Counted from the stretch's first letter, positions 1 to 7,389 are shown. The stretch is 33,966 nucleotides of DNA from Methanobrevibacter sp. (GCF_017468685.1 NZ_JAFUHT010000040.1:1-33966), one strand, 5' to 3'. The notes: a model not told the origin generated them from the letters alone. Translations and numbers: made by a program.

Positions 1-39
1 AAGTTACAATACAATAAAATCATACAAATATATTATTTT

Positions 40-426
40 ATGAATTCTGCTAACGAAACATTACGTGCAATCCGACACCGGAAAGCATTACTAACCAAAG
101 AACGTGACGAAAGCATAGCCTATATAGAAGAATGCTACCGTAAAGATATGGAAATATTAGAAAAAGAAGAAAAAGAATGGTTAGAACAATTCAACGATGT
201 TCCAATCAACGACATTTATAATGGAGATTCCAATTCTTCTAATAAATATCGTAAAAAACCAATTATTGTAGAAGCTTATCAAACAGATAAGGAATTGGAA
301 ATCGAAACCCTTGAAGGGGTAATGAAAGCCAGTCCAGGTGATTATATTATCACAGGCGTGCATGGTGAAAAATATCCGTGCAAACCGGATATATTCCATG
401 AAACTTATGAGGAAGTAGATGACTAA
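40..426 (+). CDS. Small phage protein, coiled coil plus PGDYIITG-type domain
   Basis: The 128-aa product has two parts. Residues 1-50 are charged and helical, probably a short coiled coil. Residues 68-125 match a small domain common in tailed-phage genomes, with the run KKPIIVEA, then [18 protein letters not shown] and a YPCKPDIF close. I know that C-terminal domain only as a conserved phage protein of unknown role. No clear Shine-Dalgarno precedes the ATG, so the transcript may be leaderless or the true promoter may lie just left of the window. The stop overlaps the next gene by 8 nt, which marks the start of a compact co-transcribed cluster. The domain match is from memory of the family; the function is not known. 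Confidence 0.8.
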   Translation: MNSANETLRAIRHRKALLTKERDESIAYIEECYRKDMEILEKEEKEWLEQFNDVPINDIYNGDSNSSNKYRKKPIIVEAYQTDKELEIETLEGVMKASPGDYIITGVHGEKYPCKPDIFHETYEEVDD

Positions 427-724
427 TAATGAAATCATTCATGACTTGAAAGACCCTGATGGTTGGACTGTGGAAAATAATCCTCATCCCGCACCTGATT
501 ATGTTAGATTATATCCTAATAAAGATGGTTATCATTGGACTGATTATATGGAATATTATGGAACTGGTGAATATATTTGTCATCAGTGCATAGTACGAGC
601 TAAATATGGTAATGGGAATTGTATTGATGGTGGAGATTATTTCCAGTGTGTTAAATCCGGAAGATGGGAAGAATTGAGAAGAAAATATGAAGAGAAAAAA
701 GATGTGCAAACTACATTGATGTGA
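419..724 (+). CDS. Hypothetical protein with CxxC
   Basis: The 101-aa acidic protein is rich in Tyr and Trp ([20 protein letters not shown]). It has one CxxC (ICHQCIV) and further Cys residues at NGNCIDG and FQCVKSG, so a small zinc site is possible. It overlaps the upstream gene by 8 nt, which suggests translational coupling. The next gene starts 6 nt after its stop. I do not recognise the family. A zinc-binding role is inferred only from the cysteine pattern. Confidence 0.65.
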   Translation: MTNNEIIHDLKDPDGWTVENNPHPAPDYVRLYPNKDGYHWTDYMEYYGTGEYICHQCIVRAKYGNGNCIDGGDYFQCVKSGRWEELRRKYEEKKDVQTTLM

Positions 725-730
725 TATTTT

Positions 731-976
731 ATGAATTTTAAAGATTGTGATTATCGTTACATAGGTAACAATGATAAACTGTACTGTAAAAACAAAGATG
801 GGATGGATAATTACTGTGATAACTGTAAGGAGAACATTCACTTGAATTGTGATAATTATAATCCTAAACGAGACATGTGTCTTAAATGGTTTGAAGAAAA
901 CATTAGCAGTTTAAAAGAATGTAAAGAGAAAACAACTTTTTCAGATAAGGAATTAAGTAGGAAATGGAGTAATTAA
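731..976 (+). CDS. Cys-rich small protein
   Basis: The 81-aa protein has eight cysteines, including CDNC, spread over the first two thirds (CDYRY, LYCKN, YCDNCKEN, NCDNY, MCLKW, ECKEK). This suggests one or two structural zinc sites. It lies in the small-gene cluster with 6 nt to the previous gene and 16 nt to the next. No family is recognised. Such small zinc proteins are common in the early regions of tailed viruses, but nothing here shows a specific role. Confidence 0.65.
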   Translation: MNFKDCDYRYIGNNDKLYCKNKDGMDNYCDNCKENIHLNCDNYNPKRDMCLKWFEENISSLKECKEKTTFSDKELSRKWSN

Positions 977-992
977 TTAAAAAGGTGAAATA

Positions 993-1349
993 ATGGAAGC
1001 AGATTATTGGAAAAACAGGATAAGGGAACATCAAAAACAAAGAACCGTAACAATTGAAATTCAACAAGATATTCAAGAAGCAATGATTAATTATCTTAAA
1101 ACTGTTGGTAAAACTGAAGAGTTTACTTTAGCTTATCATGAATTTGGAGAAGTGGAATTACATTGCAATGGGGATTTATTTGACCTTGAGCAAATAGGTG
1201 GGTTCTGTGATGTTTTCGGATTACAAATAATAATAAATAACAGATTAGTTTCTGAAGATCATATGACCGATTCAACAATAATCAAAACAGGATACCTATT
1301 CACAACTACTGATAATAGAGAAAAAGGTGGAATAAACAATGGATTATAA
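993..1349 (+). CDS. Hypothetical protein, 118 aa
   Basis: The ORF is preceded by AAGGTGA a few bases before its ATG, a good archaeal ribosome-binding site. The N-terminal third is helical and charged (KNRIREHQKQR). The rest alternates short hydrophobic strands (FTLAYHEFGEVELHC, GLQIIINNRLVS), compatible with a small alpha/beta fold. It overlaps the next gene by 11 nt, so the two are probably translated together. No family is recognised. Confidence 0.65.
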   Translation: MEADYWKNRIREHQKQRTVTIEIQQDIQEAMINYLKTVGKTEEFTLAYHEFGEVELHCNGDLFDLEQIGGFCDVFGLQIIINNRLVSEDHMTDSTIIKTGYLFTTTDNREKGGINNGL

Positions 1350-1593
1350 TTTACTCAGTCAATTGCTATTCAAAGCAAAAAAAGAGAACAAGACTGTTGA
1401 ACTAATACCTAAATCCTCACGACCATCATATTTCATAGGACCCGACAAAAATGTTGATCTAAAAAAAGAATCCATTGTAACAGAGGATATGATAATTAGT
1501 TTGGATAGTATTAGCGCAGCACAATTAACAGATAATGATGTGGATCATGTTATAACAAGTATTGAGGAGCTGAAAAAATGGCCTTTAAAGTAG
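1339..1593 (+). CDS. Hypothetical protein upstream of PCNA
   Basis: The 84-aa protein overlaps the gene before it by 11 nt and the PCNA gene after it by 16 nt. It has an AAGGTGG site upstream of its ATG, and its 3' end carries the GAGGAG ribosome-binding site used by PCNA. The sequence is mixed helix and strand with an acidic C-terminal half (TEDMIISLDSISAAQLTDNDVD). I do not recognise a family. The tight double overlap makes it a real gene of the same operon as the sliding clamp. Confidence 0.6.
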   Translation: MDYNLLSQLLFKAKKENKTVELIPKSSRPSYFIGPDKNVDLKKESIVTEDMIISLDSISAAQLTDNDVDHVITSIEELKKWPLK

Positions 1594-2312
1594 AGTTAAG
1601 CAATAATAGTGTAATAAAAAATTCTTTTGAAAGTATTAGTAAAATCGTTGATGAAATTACATTAACTGCAGATAGTGAAGGAATGCATTTAAGAGCATTG
1701 GACAGTAGTCATATAACTTTTGTTACTTTGGATTTAGATAAGACTTTGTTTGATGAGTATGAGTGTGATGTTCCTGAGAAGATGGCTATTGATTGTGATG
1801 ATTTCAATACTATACTGAAAAAGTGCAAAAATGATGATATTTTGAAACTTAGTGTAGATGAGAGTAGTATATTAATTACTTTTGATGGTGATGCTAGGAG
1901 GAAATTCAAATTACCTTTCATTGATATGGAGTATGATAATCCAATCCCTCCAAATATCGACCTTCCAACAAAAATAACAATACCAAGTACACTCTTGAAA
2001 AATTACATTGATGATATGGGATTCTTCAGTGACAAATTAGATTTCATTGTTGATGAAAACTACTTCAAAGTAAAAACCTCCGGTCAAAAAGGAGAAGCAG
2101 AAACAGAATACCTGCACGGAGAAAACATACTTCAAGTAGTTAAATCAAGTTTCAGCATACCAAAACTACAGGAAATAATGAAGGCCCATAAATTCAGCGA
2201 AGAATGTAATGTTTATGTAGGTAACGATATGCCATTAAAGATTAATTTCACATTAATCACCGGAGATGGTTGTTTAGAATACTTGCTTGCACCCCGTCTT
2301 GAAGAGGAATAA
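1578..2312 (+). CDS. pcn: PCNA-like DNA sliding clamp
   Basis: At 244 aa this has the usual length of archaeal PCNA subunits. It shows the two-domain clamp pattern: an N-terminal domain with EGMHLRALDSSHITFVTLDL (clamp helix and strand), an interdomain loop near residues 117-133 rich in Pro and Asp, and a C-terminal domain ending in YLLAPRLEE, the classic PCNA C-terminal strand. PCNA forms a trimeric ring that tethers DNA polymerase, FEN1 and ligase. The virus may use it to recruit host replication proteins or to support its own replication. The start follows GAGGAG by about 9 nt. Codons in the first half end mostly in T, while after about 1930 A/C endings dominate. The change falls near the domain boundary. 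Confidence 0.93.
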   Translation: MAFKVELSNNSVIKNSFESISKIVDEITLTADSEGMHLRALDSSHITFVTLDLDKTLFDEYECDVPEKMAIDCDDFNTILKKCKNDDILKLSVDESSILITFDGDARRKFKLPFIDMEYDNPIPPNIDLPTKITIPSTLLKNYIDDMGFFSDKLDFIVDENYFKVKTSGQKGEAETEYLHGENILQVVKSSFSIPKLQEIMKAHKFSEECNVYVGNDMPLKINFTLITGDGCLEYLLAPRLEEE

Positions 2313-2314
2313 AT

Positions 2315-2494
2315 ATGATAATACTTATCGGATACATTGAAACAGTAATCATATCATTAACATCAATCTTAATAGGGTTTTTTATAGCTTATGAACTATT
2401 TGGTTATAATCTGGAAGAGCAAATGCGAAAATATCGTCATGAACAATTTATGAAAGAATTACAGGAGTATGCAGATGAAAATAAAAAACTTTAA
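2315..2494 (+). CDS. Small single-pass membrane protein
   Basis: This 59-aa ORF starts 2 nt after the PCNA stop. Residues 2-27 form one strongly hydrophobic segment (MIILIGYIETVI..LIGFFIAYEL), followed by a charged, helical tail (EEQMRKYRHEQFMKELQEY) that would lie in the cytoplasm if the N terminus is outside. It overlaps the nuclease gene by 20 nt and carries that gene's ribosome-binding site. Position and composition support a real gene; the role is unknown. Confidence 0.6.
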   Translation: MIILIGYIETVIISLTSILIGFFIAYELFGYNLEEQMRKYRHEQFMKELQEYADENKKL

Positions 2495-3149
2495 CATTCT
2501 AATGGATCATCGTGAAAACACTCCACGATTAGAAAAAGCAAAACAATACTACAAAAACCAAGGAGATAATGTCCAAATAAAAGAACTGCTCATTGGTGAT
2601 TATATCTTCAATAATCAAGTAGTATTTGAGTATAAGACATTAGAAGATTTCATTAAATCAGTTAAAGAATCAAGAGTGTTCAACCAAGCAATCGACCAAA
2701 CAAAAACTTTCCCTTATCATTTTGTAATAATTGTTGCAAGCGAAAAAGAATTATATGACCAATTCCATGATGCAGAATGGCCAGAATTCACATGGCAACA
2801 ATACAAAGGAGCAATCGCAAGGTTAAACACATACACCACAGTTATTGAAGCCAGTACAGAACATCAAGCAATCATGTTCATGAGAATACAAGCTCGCAAA
2901 TGCTTAGATAACAAACGTGTTGTGAAAAGATTACCTCAAAAAACAGATAATCCTGCATTCAACTATTTAATGGGTGTTAAGCACATTGGTGATGATACTG
3001 CAGAACTAATTGTTGATAATCTTGACGTTTATGATTTAGAAGACCTGTTAAACTTAGACAATAATAAATTACAGGACGTTAAAGGAATTGGAAGTAAAAC
3101 TGCAGGCATAGTGATGAGAGCAATAAAAAGAAAGAGGAAGAAAAAATGA
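2475..3149 (+). CDS. ERCC4/XPF-Hef-type nuclease with helix-hairpin-helix
   Basis: From the ATG at 2475 the product is 224 aa. The in-frame ATG at 2469 sits only one base after GGAG, so 2475 with about 7 nt spacing is preferred. Residues 8-140 fit an ERCC4 nuclease domain: ILMDHRE at the N terminus, GD at 41-42, then E52-x-K54 and D58, matching the ERKxxxD active site except that Arg is replaced by Tyr (EYK). Residues 155-215 hold a tandem helix-hairpin-helix region (GVKHIGDDTA and VKGIGSKTAG) for DNA binding. Hef/XPF relatives cut branched or flapped DNA and bind PCNA in archaea, and PCNA lies one gene upstream. A Holliday-junction or fork-processing role in viral replication is inferred. 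Confidence 0.88.
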   Translation: MKIKNFNILMDHRENTPRLEKAKQYYKNQGDNVQIKELLIGDYIFNNQVVFEYKTLEDFIKSVKESRVFNQAIDQTKTFPYHFVIIVASEKELYDQFHDAEWPEFTWQQYKGAIARLNTYTTVIEASTEHQAIMFMRIQARKCLDNKRVVKRLPQKTDNPAFNYLMGVKHIGDDTAELIVDNLDVYDLEDLLNLDNNKLQDVKGIGSKTAGIVMRAIKRKRKKK

Positions 3150-3667
3150 GCATATTATCTGATAAAACAATTCTCGAAAGAATACGATTACAGAAAGATT
3201 TAATCATAGAACCCTTAGATGATAATGACATTCAACCGTGCAGTATTGATTTACATCTATCTGAAGAATTGAAAACAATTCAAGGCCAACAATATAATCT
3301 AAAACCATACAGTTATCTTGTTTTGGAACCAGGTGATTTCATACTTGGAAGTACAAGAGAATATGTTGTAATACCTGATGATCTTGTTGCAGTAGTTGAT
3401 GGTAAAAGCAGCCTTGGCCGTCTTGGAATAACTGCACATGTAACAGCAGGATACATTGATGCTGGCTTTCATGGAAACATCACATTGGAAATAGCAAACC
3501 TCAGTGATGAACCATTCAGATTACAGAAAGATATGCCAATAGCACAAATAGTATTCCACACACTAACCAGTCCAGTAAACCGGCCTTATGGTAGTAGTGG
3601 ATTAAATAGTCATTATCAAAACAGCAAAGGAACAATATTGTCCAAAAAAAAAGATGAAAAAAATTAA
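3146..3667 (+). CDS. dcd: dCTP deaminase / dUTPase-like enzyme
   Basis: The 173-aa protein has the trimeric dUTPase-superfamily layout. PCSIDLHL lies at about 31-38, DGKSSLGRLG at 85-94 (phosphate-binding motif) and TAGYIDAGFHGNITLEI at 100-116, which contains the catalytic Glu115. The C-terminal YGSSGLNSHYQNSKG resembles the nucleotide-covering tail of dCTP deaminases. In methanogens, relatives of this type convert dCTP to dUMP directly (bifunctional Dcd-Dut). Which activity this one has cannot be decided by eye. It would raise dTMP supply or remove dUTP during viral replication. The start overlaps the nuclease gene by 4 nt. Confidence 0.9.
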   Translation: MSILSDKTILERIRLQKDLIIEPLDDNDIQPCSIDLHLSEELKTIQGQQYNLKPYSYLVLEPGDFILGSTREYVVIPDDLVAVVDGKSSLGRLGITAHVTAGYIDAGFHGNITLEIANLSDEPFRLQKDMPIAQIVFHTLTSPVNRPYGSSGLNSHYQNSKGTILSKKKDEKN

Positions 3668-3686
3668 AAAGGAAGTATGAATAATT

Positions 3687-3974
3687 ATGGTAAATATTAA
3701 AGTTGATTTTTTAAATTCTTCCGATATTGGAGAAGAACTAAAAAAAATAATTACTAACTTAGAAAATCCAAAAGATTATGTTTTAAGCTTACAATTAGAT
3801 TATCGTGATGCTAACAGTATATTCAATTTAGACCAATTGGATAAGATTAATTTCACAGATGATTTACTGGAAATTATTTATAAAAACAATACTCATGTAT
3901 TTTTCAAGATTGAAAACATCTTAGAATATTCTATTATTAATAAGGAAGATGTAATTGAATTGGAGGCAATCTAA
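3687..3974 (+). CDS. Hypothetical acidic protein
   Basis: The 95-aa protein is acidic and Ile/Leu/Asn-rich with no Cys and no membrane segment. The ATG at 3687 lies about 10 nt after AAGGAAG. An out-of-frame ATG at 3678 would give only seven residues, so 3687 is the start. Secondary structure looks alpha/beta (NIKVDFLNSSDIG, YVLSLQLDYRD, THVFFKIENILEYS). It sits between the dCTP deaminase and the DUF3310-like gene in the same operon. No family is recognised. Confidence 0.6.
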   Translation: MVNIKVDFLNSSDIGEELKKIITNLENPKDYVLSLQLDYRDANSIFNLDQLDKINFTDDLLEIIYKNNTHVFFKIENILEYSIINKEDVIELEAI

Positions 3975-3977
3975 AAA

Positions 3978-4415
3978 ATGATAGATAAATTCAGCGGATT
4001 ATCATTTGAACCAGTGGGGCGTTGCAGATGCATACCTTACCCACCAGTAAATGAAGACCATTTACTGGATGCTCTTAATTATTCAATTAAACATATGGAG
4101 GAACATATAATGAATGAACCAGATTACTATGCAGGTAATGGATTATCACCAATAGGTGCAATGAAACAAGGCTTAATAAGTAAAGAAGAGTATATAGGAT
4201 TTCTTAAAGGAAATATCCTCAAATATGTTGTTCGTGCAGAACACAAAGAAAACCCAGTAAAAGATTTACTTAAAGCAAAATCTTATATTAACTTTTACTT
4301 AGAACTCTTCACAATGACTGAAGAGGAACTTGTAGAATTAAAAACAGATAAAAAAGAAACATTTGTAACATTAAATCAATTAGACGGCCAGGATGTAAAA
4401 AAGGGGGAAAAATAA
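3978..4415 (+). CDS. DUF3310-like phage protein
   Basis: The 145-aa product has, at about residues 45-115, the pattern of DUF3310: PDYYAGNGLSPIGAM, then FLKGNILKYVVRAEHKENPVKDLLKAKSYINFYLEL. The family is widespread in tailed phages and often sits beside nucleotide-metabolism genes, as here beside dcd. Its biochemical role is not established to my knowledge. The start has GGAGG 12 nt upstream. The stop abuts the next ATG directly. Confidence 0.72.
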   Translation: MIDKFSGLSFEPVGRCRCIPYPPVNEDHLLDALNYSIKHMEEHIMNEPDYYAGNGLSPIGAMKQGLISKEEYIGFLKGNILKYVVRAEHKENPVKDLLKAKSYINFYLELFTMTEEELVELKTDKKETFVTLNQLDGQDVKKGEK

Positions 4416-4628
4416 ATGGTAAATATTTGTGGAAAATGTGAATACTACATGTCAACCGAAATGGATCAAGAAGGAAATTACTATCATTACTGTGGAAAAG
4501 TCGATGAACTATTCCCACCTGAACCCCAACCAGATGGTGCAGAACCCCCAGCTAATGCTCCACCAACACTCAAATTAAAATTCAATGACCCAATCTGCCA
4601 ACACTTTAAAAAAAGGAGAGGACATTAA
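4416..4628 (+). CDS. Small zinc-binding-like protein
   Basis: The 70-aa protein opens with CGKCEYY and later has HYCGK and ICQHFKK, giving four cysteines and histidines that could hold one zinc ion. A proline-rich stretch (PPEPQPDGAEPPANAPP) forms a flexible middle. A GGGGG run before the ATG serves as ribosome-binding site. It follows the previous stop without a gap and ends 2 nt before the next ATG, so it is part of the operon. Zinc binding is inferred from residue pattern only. Confidence 0.6.
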   Translation: MVNICGKCEYYMSTEMDQEGNYYHYCGKVDELFPPEPQPDGAEPPANAPPTLKLKFNDPICQHFKKRRGH

Positions 4629-4630
4629 AA

Positions 4631-4954
4631 ATGTTAAACTTAATCAAATTCAACAAAGAATACTATCAACCAATAAGTGATGGAATTAAAACTCAAACAA
4701 TCCGTAAAAACAATAAAAGATTAAATGTTGATGAAATTGTGAAAGCGATATTTCCAGGAACAGATAATGAATTATTGATAAAGATTACGGATGCTGGATA
4801 TAAACAATTCAAATACTTAAATGAAGAAGATGCAAGGCTTGAAGGATATGATAATTTAAATGAGTTAAAAGAAGCATTACTAAAAATTTATCCAAGATTA
4901 GATAATTTTGACCGAATTTACTATTACAAATTTGAAGTTGTAGATGATTCATAA
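4631..4954 (+). CDS. ASCH-domain protein
   Basis: The 107-aa protein fits the ASCH fold: L-x-F-x(n)-Y at the N terminus, then GIKTQTIRK at about 18-26, the family's most recognisable motif. NVDEIVKAIFPG follows, and ITDAGYKQFKYL lies where the second strand pair is expected. ASCH domains bind RNA or modified nucleosides, and some are N4-acetylcytidine amidohydrolases. The substrate here is unknown. A strong GGAGAGGA site precedes the ATG. Its stop shares bases with the next ATG (TAATG). Confidence 0.75.
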   Translation: MLNLIKFNKEYYQPISDGIKTQTIRKNNKRLNVDEIVKAIFPGTDNELLIKITDAGYKQFKYLNEEDARLEGYDNLNELKEALLKIYPRLDNFDRIYYYKFEVVDDS

Positions 4955-5130
4955 TGTTATATGATAAAGTATTATGGTATGTTAGCACCTGCTGGGACAG
5001 TTATCGATGTGCTGACAAAGATGAAGTGAAAAGAATTATCCGGGAAGTTGTGGATGAAAATCCACATCTTAAGGATGATTATGTTAAACTTGGAGTTCTT
5101 GCAAAAAGACGCTGCATAGGAGAGTTATAA
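4954..5130 (+). CDS. Small hypothetical protein, 58 aa
   Basis: This ORF starts inside the TAATG junction with the ASCH gene and ends 2 nt before the next ATG, filling the gap exactly. The product starts MLYDKVLWYVSTCWDSYRC and has a basic, helical C-terminal half (KDEVKRIIREVVDENP). Three cysteines are present but no clear motif. The gene's support is its position and unbroken coupling on both sides. Function is unknown. Confidence 0.6.
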   Translation: MLYDKVLWYVSTCWDSYRCADKDEVKRIIREVVDENPHLKDDYVKLGVLAKRRCIGEL

Positions 5131-5132
5131 AA

Positions 5133-5426
5133 ATGGTGTATTTAGATTCAGCAAAGATAAAAGAATACATAGATGTTAAAAACATAACCAATGAAAGTAT
5201 AACTTTAAAATTAGATGGAGAAAAACTAATAAATGACATTTATAATGATATACGTGTTGATATAAAAGATAATGATGGTCCCATACAAGAATTAGAATGT
5301 TTTGATGCTCCATTCATACATATATATCCAAATGAAATATTCAATGAAAAAGATTGCAAACAATTAGCAATAGAGCTCAAAAACATGTTAAACAATAGAA
5401 TAAGGTCACAATTAAACCTAAAATAA
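5133..5426 (+). CDS. Hypothetical protein, 97 aa
   Basis: The product is acidic in the middle (DIRVDIKDNDGP) with a basic C terminus (NNRIRSQLNLK). Its ribosome-binding site GGAG lies inside the end of the previous gene. The pattern suggests a small mixed alpha/beta fold. It is followed by 17 nt containing GGAGG for the next gene. No family is recognised. Confidence 0.6.
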   Translation: MVYLDSAKIKEYIDVKNITNESITLKLDGEKLINDIYNDIRVDIKDNDGPIQELECFDAPFIHIYPNEIFNEKDCKQLAIELKNMLNNRIRSQLNLK

Positions 5427-5443
5427 AATAGGAGGTTATATTT

Positions 5444-6094
5444 ATGACTATTATAGTTGCAGTTAAAGATAAAAACGGAATAACTGTAGGTTCAGATAAA
5501 AGAGTCACCTCTGATAATATGATACTGGATGAAAACTCTTCAAAAATATTAATAAAAAAATTTAATATAATACACTTTAATCCTCCAAGTGATGAAGATG
5601 AATTCCTTATAGCTTTCAGTGGAGTATATAGTTTATTTGAATTATTGAAAACTTTTAAAGCACCTGCAATGGATGATAAAGATACATTCTTTAAATATTT
5701 ACATAAAAATTTAATCCCATCATTAAACAGTTACCTTAGAAAATACAATTTCATCCAAGATTTCAATGGAATTGATGGTGTAGATTGGGAATTACTAATC
5801 ATATATCAGGACAAAATGTATTCTGTTGAATTTAATTTAGGCATTATTGAAATAACAAGCGATTATTTTGCAAGTGGAACTGCAAGAGACATAGCATACG
5901 GAAGTTTACACACTAGTAGCAATATACATTATAAGCTAATGAGTCCACCACGTTCAAACTCAGCAAGATTCAAAGTAACAAAAGCTATCTATGCATGTGC
6001 AGCACACTCCACAAAATGCAATGACAACATGGACTTATATCAAAGCAAACTTGATACAGACAATAAAATATGGAAAATACAAAAAATAGATTAA
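5444..6094 (+). CDS. Proteasome/HslV-like Ntn-hydrolase
   Basis: The 216-aa protein begins MTIIVAVKDKNGITVGSDKRVT, the pattern of proteasome beta subunits and HslV. Once Met is removed, Thr is residue 1, Asp is residue 17 and Lys is residue 33, exactly the positions of the catalytic Thr1, Asp17 and Lys33. A later SGTARDIAYGSLHT segment (about 142-156) fits the conserved SG-containing helix start near the active site. Cellular relatives form ring-shaped peptidases that cleave by an N-terminal Thr nucleophile. No ATPase partner is in the window. Possible roles are degrading host proteins, virion maturation or a different amidohydrolase activity; none is shown. The ribosome-binding site is GGAGG. 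Confidence 0.75.
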   Translation: MTIIVAVKDKNGITVGSDKRVTSDNMILDENSSKILIKKFNIIHFNPPSDEDEFLIAFSGVYSLFELLKTFKAPAMDDKDTFFKYLHKNLIPSLNSYLRKYNFIQDFNGIDGVDWELLIIYQDKMYSVEFNLGIIEITSDYFASGTARDIAYGSLHTSSNIHYKLMSPPRSNSARFKVTKAIYACAAHSTKCNDNMDLYQSKLDTDNKIWKIQKID

Positions 6095-6116
6095 AAAAAA
6101 GGAGGGAAAACAGAAC

Positions 6117-6608
6117 ATGGGAAACCGTGGAATAGAATTCCTATTAGACTTATATGAAAACAACCCATCTTATGATAATAATTATGTTAAAGGTGAAAGA
6201 AGAAGTCGAGAAAGAAATAGGAAAATGAAACAAAACCGGAAATTGAAAAACCGTTATTTACTATTGGATGAATTATTATACGAATCCAAACCATTAACAT
6301 TAACTCCAAATCAATACAGATTAGTTAAAGATTTAATCTATGATTTCAACAACCGATTTAAAGAACTGCATAAACAAGCAAGCGAAGAAACAATAATATT
6401 AGCATTTATTTTCTTTGTGAAAAAAGTTGAAGACAGCAGAACCAAAGTCACAAATTGGAAAGTCTGCAAAGAATATGGATTAACAGATCATGTTTTTGAA
6501 ATAATATTATGCAGATTAACATTAGGATTCATGGAAAGATGCCCTATTGTACCCAGAGAATACGGTAAAAGTGACCATGAAGTATTAGTGAGAGAGGGTA
6601 AAAGATGA
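6117..6608 (+). CDS. Basic protein, possible cyclin-fold (TFB-like)
   Basis: The 163-aa protein has a very basic stretch (GERRSRERNRKMKQNRKLKNR, about 27-46) followed by a helical region (about 60-145). The order TPNQYRLVKDLIYDF, SEETIILAFIFFVKK, WKVCKEYGL, DHVFEIILCRL resembles one cyclin repeat of archaeal TFB, in which a helix such as AAALYIACR packs before a short DNA-reading helix. This is a visual resemblance, not a firm match. A helical DNA-binding protein is the more cautious reading. GGAGGG lies 9 nt before the ATG, and the stop overlaps the next gene as ATGA. Confidence 0.5.
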   Translation: MGNRGIEFLLDLYENNPSYDNNYVKGERRSRERNRKMKQNRKLKNRYLLLDELLYESKPLTLTPNQYRLVKDLIYDFNNRFKELHKQASEETIILAFIFFVKKVEDSRTKVTNWKVCKEYGLTDHVFEIILCRLTLGFMERCPIVPREYGKSDHEVLVREGKR

Positions 6609-6964
6609 TAACTGCAGATAATGTTACTTTAACTCCACCAATGTTGTATATGCATGGTCCTGTTGTTAACAATGAAGTTACCAGTTTGATAAATAGTTTA
6701 ACAGAGTTCTTCAGTCAAACTAATGTTGTGTATTTTGCTGATTTAACTGTTTCATGTAATGAATGGGAAGTTGTTAAAAACAGGTTTGGTGAAAATGTTG
6801 GTAAAAAAAGGAAAGATATTTCATTTCCTTTGAATACATTAAAACGATTGGATGTTTATGAGGATTGTTTAGTTTTTACTTTAGTAGATGATGTTGTTCA
6901 TCGTGTTAAAGTGAATAAAAGGTTTTTTTATTTTTTTGAGTGGGAGCGTGCGTATTATGATTAA
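6605..6964 (+). CDS. Hypothetical protein, 119 aa
   Basis: The gene is coupled to its upstream neighbour by ATGA. The product is rich in Val, Phe and Asn, with predicted strands (NVVYFADLTVSC, DCLVFTLVDDVVHRVKV) and a C-terminal aromatic cluster (RFFYFFEWERAYYD). No motif is recognised. From here to 7280 the codons are dominated by G and T, unlike the A-rich genes before and after, which may mark a separately acquired piece. Confidence 0.6.
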   Translation: MITADNVTLTPPMLYMHGPVVNNEVTSLINSLTEFFSQTNVVYFADLTVSCNEWEVVKNRFGENVGKKRKDISFPLNTLKRLDVYEDCLVFTLVDDVVHRVKVNKRFFYFFEWERAYYD

Positions 6965-7280
6965 AATAACTTGTAAGGAGATTGAGGGTAATCGTAATGA
7001 TGGTTATGTTGAGTTTTTAAAGAAGGATACTGGTGAGAAGTGTCATATTCTTTTGCAGATGTTGTTTCCTGATGCTTTGATTGTTTATCCTGATGGTAGG
7101 TTGGAGATAGAGGGTCGTCCAAGTTTCTGTAATTTTTTTAAGGATGGTTTGGTGACTGATGAGTTGGTTATTAATATGACTTCGATGTTTACTATGGTTT
7201 TTAAGTTGGAGATTGGTTATTTTGAGGATTGTGTTAAAATTAAGATTGTTCCGTCTAAGAATGATGATGATTGGTTTTAA
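6957..7280 (+). CDS. Hypothetical protein ending the left operon
   Basis: With the ATG at 6957, about 10 nt after GGGAG, the product is 107 aa. A TTG at 6936 would add seven unlikely residues. It overlaps the previous gene by 8 nt. The sequence is strand-rich (GYVEFLKKDTGEKCHILLQ, LIVYPDGRLEIEG, MFTMVFKLEIGYF) with an acidic tail (KNDDDWF). It shares the G/T-rich codon style of its neighbour. A hairpin and T tracts follow at once, so it probably closes the transcript. Confidence 0.6.
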   Translation: MIKITCKEIEGNRNDGYVEFLKKDTGEKCHILLQMLFPDALIVYPDGRLEIEGRPSFCNFFKDGLVTDELVINMTSMFTMVFKLEIGYFEDCVKIKIVPSKNDDDWF

Positions 7281-7313
7281 TTTTTGTCACTTTTTCTTTT
7301 TTTAAAAAAGAAA
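7281..7313 (+). terminator. T tract plus AT hairpin terminator
   Basis: A T-rich stretch right after the stop is followed by a perfect 10-bp inverted repeat, TTTCTTTTTT and AAAAAAGAAA, around a single T (7293-7313). Archaeal terminators are mainly T tracts, so this fits the end of the left operon. The repeat would also work for transcripts arriving from the other strand. Confidence 0.55.
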
Positions 7314-7351
7314 CAAAAAAAGTTTTTAGTTGATATGTTTTCTATATTAAC

Positions 7352-7389
7352 TAGTATATAAATATATATTATTTTCTAGTCAGGACTAG
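7352..7389 (+). promoter_or_regulatory. TATA-like box with downstream palindromic operator candidate
   Basis: TAGTATATAAATATATAT at about 7352-7369 resembles an archaeal TATA box. About 20 nt further, CTAGTC-AG-GACTAG (7376-7389) is a perfect 14-bp palindrome that would overlap the expected transcription start. That is the usual position for a repressor operator. A further ACTAGTAT copy lies near 7449. The 186 nt between the hairpin and the next ATG hold no other gene. A second AT box (GATAAAATAT, about 7465-7474) lies some 26 nt before the ATG at 7500, which has no Shine-Dalgarno and could be leaderless. Confidence 0.5.
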
